64,000 bases of DNA from Rhynchopus euleeides. Its lineage: Eukaryota > Euglenozoa > Diplonemea > Diplonemida > Diplonemidae. Below the pieces are notes generated by a model that was not told the DNA's origin, ran no database searches, and was given only the letters and a program-made list of their open reading frames with translations. The DNA is taken from NCBI GenBank assembly GCA_963210315.1, contig OY723253.1, positions 744,001 through 808,000 of the forward strand, written 5' to 3'. Shown here in pieces: positions 29,921-41,211 of this stretch. How positions within the stretch are numbered: the first letter of the stretch is position 1; every line of letters begins with the position of its first letter. A program made the position numbers and the translations under genes.

Positions 29921-32384
29921 GTTGCAGGGGGGTGGGGGTGGGGGGTCGGAGGGGGGCCTCGGCGCTGCCCTGATGTGATGCAGTGAACAGTGGGGGTGCA
30001 GAGAGAAGAGAGAAGGAGAACCCAACCCCCCCCCCCTTCCACTGCCGTTCTCCCTCTAAGTCCGGCGGTGAAAGTGCTTTGCTGCAGGGGATAACACGAC
30101 AGGGGAGGGCGAGCTCGGGGGGAGTAGTGGGCAGGGTGGGGTGGGTGGGTGGAGGGCGCGGTTCCTCGTATCAGTCTCTGGCGCCAGGTGTCACCTGCAT
30201 GCTCTGTTGAATCTCATCCGGGCCCACTGACCACGCCATCTCTGTTCGGCAAGCTGTGGGGCTGGAAGGAAGAAAAGGGGTGCAGGGGAAAGGGGGAGGA
30301 GGATCACGGGCCCCCCTTGTGGGCCCTCTCCCGCAGGGGGGTGAAAAAGACACTCTACACGCGATGCAGGCCGCAACACGTGTGGCTTTGGTATCGACGA
30401 CCACCAGTCTGGCGCGGACAACAATCGAATTTGCCACAACGACCAGACCGTGACGTGCACAAAGTTGCCAAACTGTGTACTTTGGTATTGGTGACATGTA
30501 GCAAGCCGGGTATCAGGCGGGGTCACACACCCACCGCACTTCATCTACGAGGATCAACGTAGGAGGGCAATTTGGGTGTGCATTTTCTACATGGCGCCTA
30601 CCCTCGACGGCTTCTTTTCGACATATCGCCCTCTAGGTTCATCGCCTCTTGCCGGGTGCCGACATAAACAGCCCAGGATACTCAACAGATGTCAGCCCCA
30701 GCGACCCGGATGGGGCGGGACGTTGCCACCCTTTGGCCCAACTGCGTTGATTTGCCACCACGACAAACATAATTCTCTGGGCTCTCAGGCACTGCCACAC
30801 GCTGCTGGCTCAGCTTCCTTATGTCCGCATACCTGACAGAGGCTCGTTCGTTTCCTTGTTTGAATTGGCGAACATACTATACAGGAGAGGTGAAGGCCGC
30901 TCTGTAGACAACTCAGTCAGCATGGCACACCAAGGTGATGCCAGAGGCTCACATCTGCCTCCGGCGTGAAGCCGCTTACCCACTCACCACCCCCCCCAGC
31001 GCCACACACCTCACAGAACAAACTGGCATGTATTTTACCCAGCCTCTAATCTAAACGGCCTGCACCGAGGACAAACCAAGGAATGGCGTCCTGACATTTG
31101 CTTCTTGTTGTGTCTTTGGGTCGGCAGCCACCAGCCTGGCGTGAGAGGGAGACGGCCAGGGGCGGTGGCTTGCGCAAAGCCACCCAGAAGGCGTGTTTCT
31201 TGTTTTTTTTTGCTAATATTTTTTGGAGGAACAAAACACTTTCCATTATCTACCATCATCCCATGAAACTACTGTAATAAAGCCTGGCGGGGTGCTGTGT
31301 TGACTTCAGGGGGCTCCCAACGTGCTTCGGCACACCGGGTTCTTGGCCTGCGGCGGCATGGTAGTCGGTCAGAGAGGCCAGCGCTTGGTCGGGGACTACT
31401 CAGAGAGGGCGTGTGCGGACTTCAGGGGGCTCCCAACGTGCATCTGCACACCGGGTTCTTGGCCTGCGGACGTAGATTGCCTAAAGGTTTAGAAACCGGC
31501 CGAGCCCGTGGGGGTGACGAACGTACTGCCGGCCCGGGATTGTCAAGGTTCTTTCCCCAGATGGCTCACCAGTACCACCAAACCACACGGAGAGCAAAAC
31601 CGCCGGGGAGGGGGTGGGGGAAGGTGGGAAGGGCGGCATGCCGAACTACAGCAAGGATGGCCAACAATGCGATCACTGCAAACAAGGCATGGGACACAAG
31701 AGGGAAAAAAAAAAATAGGTCCTGGGTAAGACGTTAAACTGCCTGGGGGGGCCGTCCCCGGACCATGACGGGTGCCTGCACCAGGAGTCTAGCACGGCCG
31801 TGGTCCAGGGCATGACCGAAAACTGCTTGGGTACCGAGGCTCCCCAGACCAGGAAGGGTGGAGACACCTGGAGTCTAAATAGTCACACCACGTCAGGCCA
31901 GACCTTCGCATTGCACTCCGCGAAGACTGCCACACAGCCGCGGGGCAGGTGTGCAGCCTGTGGAAAACCTCGTACAGAAAAGGGTCGGCGACCGCCCGCC
32001 CCCAGTCTGAGAGGCATCAGCCGAATCTCGGTGGAGGCGGGCACAAAACAAAAGGGAGAGTCGTCACTGTGCATATCAGCACGGTCCCGCCCTCTGTGCC
32101 AGACCAACACACCACCAAAGGAAAAGAGGAAGAGGCGACGTAAGGCAATGCCTCCGTGCGGCCAGGAGAACACGAAATAGCGACCCCCTCAACGGGGAAT
32201 GCTACGAGCACGGCCAAAAATCGTTCAAATCGTTCAAGCCACCCATCTGCACATCACAATCTAAGGACGGAAGGGCAGCGGCAGGGGGGTTGGGGGGAAG
32301 AAGGGGATTGCGGGTATCACGCTGCGCCTACCGACACAACGCTTTGCCGCATCACTTGCATCTCTTGTAAATCACTCGGCACAA
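29921..32384. other. Long intergenic region, no gene recognised
   Basis: About 2.5 kb lie between the CBP80 and Sfi1-like genes. A 50-bp unit (GACTTCAGGGGGCTCCCAAC to TTCTTGGCCTGCGG) occurs twice, at about 31302-31355 and 31420-31475. CCAGGAGTCTAGCAC and CTGGAGTCTAAAT-like phrases recur around 31780 and 31865. Short frames of at most about 145 aa are not recognisable. It may hold a decayed repeat. Confidence 0.4.
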
Positions 32385-35202
32385 TCACACAAACCGACCA
32401 GACGTCACGTCAGACATGCTGCGGTATCTAGCCTGTGGGGGTGTGGCACGGTACACAGGATAGGAGGCTGAATGATGATACCGGCAAGAGAATCGAATTG
32501 CACCCCCCACCCTCCCCACCCTTTGTGACTCCTGCCCCTGAGCCCTACCCGAGACCCACCCCGCTGGCAACATACCCGCTGCGCCATCTGCTCCTGCTCG
32601 AGCTCTGCCTGCAGATCCCCGAAGTCGAACTGAGCAGGACGGAGAGGTAGGCGCTGGCTTTGGCTGCAGAACATACCTGCGTGCTGGGGGTCTGCGAGCT
32701 GCGGAAAGGCGTGATCTGCGGGTGGTCGTGCCGCGAGTCGTCCTGCGGGTATCGCTGGGGGGCGAGCTGCGGCGTCTGCTCCTGGGAGCGCACGGGCATC
32801 GCTGCCACAATGCGCTGCAGGTTGCGGTGGTTCTCCTCCATCTCGGCTGTCTGCTGCCGCTGCACCATCAGGTCGCGCTCGCGCTCCGCCTCCAGCTCGC
32901 GTTGCCTCTCCGTGGTGCCGATGTTCAGTGCCTCAGGCACGTATCGGTCGACAGGCGTGTCGGCAACGGTAGGGCTGGTGCGTGGGTCGTTGTGTGTCAT
33001 CCGCCTTGGCGACGGTGGTGGCCGCTCCAGCATCTCAGGGTGCCGTGACGGGTCGGTGATGAAGGTGAGCTCGCGCCTGCTGACCTTGTCCTTCTCGAGG
33101 TGACCCAGCTGCTCGTCAACAGTGATGAGGCGGTCGACCAGCTTGTTCAGCACGCTGTTTGTGTTGCTCAGCGTCTTCAGCCCCACATCCACCTGCGTCC
33201 CCAAGTTGTCGGACTTGCGTGCAACCTCTGCAAACCTGTTCTCAAGCTCATGCCTGTCGCGCGCCTTGTCGCGGATCTTCTGGAAGCGCGACAGCAGGTG
33301 GTAGTATTCACTGCGGACGCGCTGCTCGTTCTTTGTGGTGAGGGCTCGTGACACGGCAACACGCTCAAGGTGTCTCCGGACGCAGGCGGCGTGGTGGGCC
33401 CACCTGTGGAGGAAATCGCGCCTCACCTTCTCTTCCCGCTTCCTGTTGAGTTCGATCGCCTGCTGGTTGCGCTTGCTGTTGAACCGTGTCCACAGCAGGA
33501 ACGCATAGAGCTTCCCGTAGTAGCGGTTGCGCAGGCTGTTGAGCAACATGGTACCGAGGCGGTCGCAGAGCTCACCGTTCTTCCGCAGCTGCACGCGCAG
33601 GTTGCGCTTCCCCAGGAGCTTGTTGAAGTAACGCATCAGCAGGGCCTTCATCGAGATGTCGGCGGTGATGTCTGCCTTCTCCTCGTTGATCTTGTCATTC
33701 TCAGCACGCTTCGCGTCCTCCTCCTGAACGTAGAGGTACAGTTTCGTGTAGTATCGCTGCAGGACGTTCTTGCGGCGCATGTGGTGGAGGCTCCGCAACG
33801 ACCTGTAGAAGATATCCGCGTTGCGGTGCCTCTCACGCGCCCACTGCACGTAGTTCAGCAGGTTTTGGAAGTACCGCCTGGGCAGGGAGCGGCGAACGTC
33901 CAGCAGCGACGTCATGACCATCGACTCCTTGCCACCCTGTGCAAGGCGGATGTCTGTCTCCATCTTTGCCCACGTCTGCCACTTCGTGTAGAAGCGCCTG
34001 TAGACGCCCTTCAGGTTGAGATCGGCAAGCATGGATCCCTGGAAGCGCAGCCTTCCCCAGCGCTCACGCCGCACCACGTTGCAGACGTCGTTGTGGTGCA
34101 GCGCCATCTCGTGGACCGCCTGGCGGACGGTCTTCTTCTCCAAAGTCTCTTGGTAGAACGTGCGTGTGACGGTGTGCGTCAGGCGCTGCAGGCCTCCGTC
34201 AACATCAGTCCATCGTTCCTGAGGTGGGTGGATGATGAAGAGTCCAGCGAGCACCTGGGGGCCTTCGCTGTACAGTGCACACAAGTGAGCCGCCTAACAA
34301 CATAGGCTGCAACCTGACACACTCCGGCACAGAGTGAAGGCCTCCTGTTCTTCATGCATTTCCACTGGTGATGTGCAACACACATTGAAGGTGCGGCCCC
34401 CACCCCCCACCTCCGAAGTTTGCATACCCCGATAGCGTGTGCCAGGTCATTCACCTCCTGCCTCTGCATCCCGAGGTCGTTTTCAATCGCCCCGAGGCGT
34501 GCCGATGAGGACTGTTTGGCGTGGCATGGCGGCATGGTGGCAAGGGAAAAGCAATGCAGAAATCGTACAGTAGTGCGGGTTTGCGGGTTTGCAAAACCGT
34601 ACAGTACTGCAAATCTGAATAGAAGTGGAGGAACGTCGTGCCGCCGGCCCAGCGAAGCTCGGGACGCCGAATCAGAAACACACAGGCAGGCATACATCCG
34701 AGAGGGCTGTGTGGTGGTGCAGCAGCTGCGTCTTCTGCTCATTCTCAGCCTTCAGAACCTTGAGCTCGGCTTGGCAACCTTCATAGGCGTCCTTCAACTG
34801 CTCCAGCGCTGCATGCTGCTCGCTGAGTGTGTCAAACATCCTACGCAGGAAATCGGTCAGCGTACGCTGACGCAGCTCCGTCTCCACGTCAGCCCAGTTC
34901 GGGGCACGCGTCCCACGAATGCCTGACGTCATGCGGCGCATGCTTTCTGGCATGTCGGACGGCGGCACAGGAGGGCGGCCCCACCCCCCGGAGAAGATGC
35001 CCGACGCACCGGAGCCTGTCAGCAGCGCCTCCGGCTGCTCGTAGTCACCCTGCGACCCAGGGACCCTGTCGAATGACCCCTGGCTCACCTGCTGCGGCTC
35101 CGGAGGGGGTGGCGGCCCTTCCTGCAGGCCCCCGAAGTCCTGCCCGGCCTCCAACGCCTCATTCTGCAGCCCTTCGTCCCCCTCGACAAAGTCGCCATCC
35201 AT
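32385..35202 (-). CDS. Sfi1-like repeat and coiled-coil protein, five exons
   Basis: Exons are 35202-34696, 34511-34428, 34218-32677, 32629-32576 and 32432-32385 (744 aa). All joins are phase 0, with GTATGC or GTATGT donors and AAACAG, CCTCAG, GCTCAG or CCACAG acceptors. The start is MDGDFVEGDEGLQNE. The first exon is acidic, then Pro/Gly-rich, then a coiled coil (LEQLKDAYEGCQAELKVLK). The large exon carries repeated YxKL-type helices (GVYRRFYTKWQTWAK, LPRRYFQNLLNYVQWARER, VLQRYYTKLYLYVQ, LMRYFNKLLGKR, LRNRYYGKLYAFLLW). These resemble the Sfi1/kinetoplastid arrays whose helices bind centrin in other systems. A coiled coil and a charged tail follow. Localisation at basal body or cytoskeleton is inference. 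The last two exons are only 18 and 15 codons. Confidence 0.8.
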
Positions 35203-36364
35203 TTGGGACGCCGCCCCTTCCCCTCCCGTGTGTACACTGGGAGCGGCGCGGGGTGGTGGGGAGGGTAGGGCGCCCCCGAGTGGCCGGACAGAAAAAAGAT
35301 TGGAGCCCTGCAGAAAGGGTGGGGGGGGAGGGTAGGGCGGGAGCTCTCTGGCAGGTCGTGTTTCTCAGCAGAAATGTGGCCGCGGGATGTTTGCACGCCA
35401 GCCCCGGAGGTGCAGCTTGTTCCTCTTCTGCACCTCTGCGGGGAGCCTCCCCAAGCAGTGGCAGTGGCAGGGGGGGGGGCACATTCATAAGGCATCAGGC
35501 TCAGGCGGGGGAGAGGCGAGAGGGAGAGGGCAGGGTGTGCCGGATGGGCGCGGCCCTCCCGTGAGTGGAAGAAAACAAACTTTGGGGGGGGTGTGGAAAC
35601 TGGCGGTTGGCCTTTCGGTTGTGTGTGGAATGGTCTTTATTTGGCTTCGTCCTTCCCTTTGTGGGTCCGTTGCTGTGCGGCAAAGAAAAGGGCGCGTGGG
35701 GTGGGGGATGAAGGCAAAACTCGCAGCGATGCCACGTGAACATGGCACGTGGTGGGGCAGCGCCGTTTGCCGTCTGCGGTATCGGTGCGGGGGCCGGGAC
35801 TTTCGTGCCGCCGCACCGTCATAAATGGAAACAGAAACAGCTCCGACTTGAAGCGGACAAGCCAGGGGGTGACTCAGGACAACCCCGCCAGTGCGTGACC
35901 TGCACTGTGGGAGAAGGCCAGAGGCAGTGTTGGAGAATGAGGGGGTGCGGGGATGTGGGATGGAATAAGCAAGCCAACACCGTGGCAGCCGGCAGTGCCA
36001 GTGCCGCCACAGCATTGCGGTTGGGTTCTGGTTGTGTGTGGTCGCCCACATGCAAGTTTTTCAGTTCCGTAAATAGGCAAAGCTTCCAGATTTTTGTTTT
36101 TTCAAGGTTTTCAAGATTTTCAAGGCTTGCAAGTTATCAATTTCAAATGTGCGAATCTGTCAAATGGTCAAGTCTTCCCTACCACAGCAGTGCTGCACCT
36201 TGGCACGGAGACACGCCGCCTCGACCGTCAAATCATAAACACGTCCAAAGTATAAAGGCAGAGGGGGCCCCTCGCGCAAAGTGACACACAGCGAAGGCCC
36301 CAAGAGGAGAAGAAATGAGATGAAGTGCATGAGATGAAGTGCAGAGACTGTGTTGCGGACAGGC
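35203..36364. other. Intergenic region
   Basis: No gene is recognised. Near 36055-36135 lies an AT-rich run of TTTTCAAGG / TTTTCAAGATT units, probably in the 5' intergenic DNA downstream of the secreted-protein gene's stop. Confidence 0.4.
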
Positions 36365-38374
36365 CTACTGCGGGCCGGTGGGGCCACCCTCGGGCAGCGG
36401 CGGCGTCGGAGGGACAGGCTGCCCAGGAGACACCACGCACTCGCCGCACGCAACGCCCTCCCCGATGCCGCCGTTGCCGCCCTCCCCGGTCTCGGCACCG
36501 GCAGGGCACCAGTTCGACACGCACGACCCCGCCTCCGACCCCTCAGCAGCGGGCACGGCCTCCCACACACACTCGCCCCCCTGCTGCGCACACATCCCAG
36601 ACTCCGAGATGGCAGCACAGTCGGCAGCGCCGCGCCGCACAAACACCGCGACATTTGTCAGATCATGTGCGAGTGCCGGTGTCTCCAGCACCGTCCCGGC
36701 GGGCACCAGCCTGCGGAATGCCACCATGCTGAACTCATTCCCGAGCATGAAGGTCTTGAAGGTGGGGGCGCACTCCCCGGCGCTCCACCCCGCCTCGGGG
36801 AGCAGCGTCGGCAGGCCTCCGTTCGTTGCCGACGAGCACGGGGGGCAATGGTATGTCGCAACCACCACCTCGCACGGTGCGTCAGTGCAGCTCTCAGGGC
36901 ACTCCACGCGCAGCCGGCTCCCCGACTCGATCGGCCGCCCGTCCGTGGGGAAGAACGCTTCTGTGCCCGCCCGCTGCAGCCCTGCGGGGATGTTCGTCAG
37001 CGACGTCTCCTGCCCCTCACCCACGATCACGCCCTGGCCCTCGCCCTCACCTGCAGCAGTGGGCCACGCGGCCATCCCCTCCTCCACTGGGACACCTGCG
37101 CCCCAGTCCACGAGCGTCTCCCCCGCCTCACCTGCCGGCTCCAGCACACCCACATCGACCGCACCCTCCACGCACTCCGGGGCCGGCGTGCCCGCCGCAG
37201 GTGCCAGGGTCACGGGTGATACGGGCATCGGCGTCGCCGGTGTCCCCGGGGTCGGCGTGGCGCCGGTGCCAGGCGCCAGAGTTGCGGGGCCCTGCGGCAC
37301 CGGTGTCGTCTCGGGTGTGCGCGTGGGCGTGGGCGCGGGCACCATCGTCACAGGTGTGCCCGGGACCGGGGTCGGGGTCGGTGCGCCAGGCGCCAGAGTT
37401 GCGGGGCCCTGCGGCACCGCTGTGGGCGCAGGTGCCATCGTCACAGGAGTGCCCGGGACCGGGGTCAGGATCGGTGCGCCAGGTGCCAGGGTCGCCGTCG
37501 CACCAGGGGCAGGCGTGGCGGTGGCACCCGGCATGTCAGTGGGCGTGGGTGGCAGTGTCACGGGCGATGCGGGCATCGGGGTCACCGGCGTTGCCGGCAC
37601 GGCTGTCTCCATCACCGTCCCCGGGGCCGGTGTAGGCGCGCCAGTCCGCTCAACCCGGCACACCTTGACGTGCAGGGCGAGGTGCAGCGACGAGGGGATC
37701 CCGCCACGGAAGCGGAACTTGTGCTCCCCGGCACGCGACGTCTTGTACGGGAAGTGTGCAGGGGACGCTGTGTACCGCCCGTAGCTCTTCTGCGGCAGCT
37801 TGCTGCGCCCAATCCACATCGACGCCTCCTCAACAGTCCACCCGTCCTCGATGTCGATCGTCAGTGCCACCATCTCCTGGTCCACCTCCAGCCCCACCTC
37901 CCCAGCCTTGAACCCGTGCGCCCCGCTGCATTCCTGCGCCCCGCCCACGATGTCCAGCACCTCCACCCCGCGCGCCACGACGTTGGTCCACCCCAGCTCA
38001 CCCGCCGCACTCGTCCGCTCGCAGTTGCGCATCCCGCGGAAGCACTCGGCCTGCTCGCCCTTCACCCACCCCACAACGCACTCCTCCTCGGGCTGAGGCC
38101 CGGGTCCGGGCACAGGCGCAGGGGTCTTCGGGGGCTTCTTGTGCCCCTTCTCCTTCTCCTTCATCTTCTTGTTCTCCGCCTTCCCCTCGCTCTTGCCCTT
38201 GCTCTTGCTCTTGCTCCCGCTGCCGCCGCCACTGCTCTTCCCAGACTTCTGCTTGTAATGCTCGGTGCGGCTGGGCCCGCCACGCCGCGACGGCCGCGAC
38301 GAAGAACCCCCTGCATCAGCACAGCCGACCAGTGCCACCACCAGCAGCAGTGCTGCTCCGCACAGGCGCTTCAT
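36365..38374 (-). CDS. Secreted Pro/Thr-rich modular protein
   Basis: The ATG at 38374 begins a clear signal peptide (MKRLCGAALLLVVALVGC, cleavage after the ADA region). The product is 669 aa. After a Ser/Lys/Gly-rich basic stretch (about 25-85) and a Pro spacer comes a Cys-containing domain (about 90-235: ECVVGWVKGEQAECFRGM, GWTVEEASMWIGRSKLPQ). A VNTR-like linker of GAPTPTPVPGTPVTM units follows (about 245-395). A second Cys-rich region (about 400-640) has CPESCTDAPCEV and CPPCSS. No transmembrane or GPI signal is visible at the end, so secretion or a wall/matrix role is likely. The family is not recognised. The linker repeats are near-identical in DNA (37,250-37,590). Confidence 0.75.
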   Translation of the reverse strand: MKRLCGAALLLVVALVGCADAGGSSSRPSRRGGPSRTEHYKQKSGKSSGGGSGSKSKSKGKSEGKAENKKMKEKEKGHKKPPKTPAPVPGPGPQPEEECVVGWVKGEQAECFRGMRNCERTSAAGELGWTNVVARGVEVLDIVGGAQECSGAHGFKAGEVGLEVDQEMVALTIDIEDGWTVEEASMWIGRSKLPQKSYGRYTASPAHFPYKTSRAGEHKFRFRGGIPSSLHLALHVKVCRVERTGAPTPAPGTVMETAVPATPVTPMPASPVTLPPTPTDMPGATATPAPGATATLAPGAPILTPVPGTPVTMAPAPTAVPQGPATLAPGAPTPTPVPGTPVTMVPAPTPTRTPETTPVPQGPATLAPGTGATPTPGTPATPMPVSPVTLAPAAGTPAPECVEGAVDVGVLEPAGEAGETLVDWGAGVPVEEGMAAWPTAAGEGEGQGVIVGEGQETSLTNIPAGLQRAGTEAFFPTDGRPIESGSRLRVECPESCTDAPCEVVVATYHCPPCSSATNGGLPTLLPEAGWSAGECAPTFKTFMLGNEFSMVAFRRLVPAGTVLETPALAHDLTNVAVFVRRGAADCAAISESGMCAQQGGECVWEAVPAAEGSEAGSCVSNWCPAGAETGEGGNGGIGEGVACGECVVSPGQPVPPTPPLPEGGPTGPQ

Positions 38375-39062
38375 TGTATCTGGTCTGCTCTCGTGTTGTG
38401 CCCAAAGGCCTGGCTGTGTGTGGGTGTGGTTGTACGAGAGCATGGGTGTGGATGCGCCATGGCATGCCTGCGGTACCATCGATCGTCCAAAATAATACCC
38501 GTCTCCTCACTCCGGGGAACGGTCGAAGGGAAGGGGTGGAGGGGGCGGTTTGGTGTTCGTCGCATGCACCTTCTGCTGCCTTGTTGTCTCTCTCTCTCTC
38601 TCTCTCTCCCTCTACGAGCTTTCGGGCATTGTGCTGCATCTGACACAACCTGCCCCCACACCCGACAATCTGACACACAGCAAAACCATACACGTGTGGT
38701 GTGGGAGAGGGGCGGGAGACTTACACTGCGTACACACTGTTACGGACACTTGTCTACAGAAACTATCTGTGCCTCTCCACGCTGGATCGTGGAGTGGCGG
38801 CAAAACGAGACAACAAACCAAATGACTGCCAAAAAAATTGCTCTGTTGCAACGCAGACCCCACTCTCATTTGCGTACACCACCCCTCCTCGATCTGATGA
38901 AGTGGCGTGAAGCGGGAGGGGGTCGCAAGATCCAACACACAAAAGGTTGCCACACAACTCAATTTGCCACACCGAACGACAAAAAATAAGCCATTGCAGG
39001 ATCCCGGCCGAACCACCACCCCCCCCTTCCTCCCTTCCTGCCCACTGTCTTGCACTACATGT
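38375..39062. other. Intergenic region with CT repeats
   Basis: It carries a (CT)n tract at 38587-38608 and GT-rich sequence. No gene is seen. It lies between the secreted-protein start and the LINE-like insertion. Confidence 0.45.
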
Positions 39063-39076
39063 CTCTCTCTCTCTCG

Positions 39077-41113
<2,037 letters not shown>

Positions 41114-41211
41114 CCTCCAACACCATGTTGCAAGCATGCTCTCTCCTTCTCTTGAACGGAGGGGACCACACAACACAGTTGATCCACACCACTCACTCTA
41201 CACAGGGGCTG

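Noticed and set aside
28394..29986. 530-codon plus-strand frame opposite CBP80
   Set aside because: It has no domain features, while the minus strand carries MIF4G repeats with intron joins in frame.
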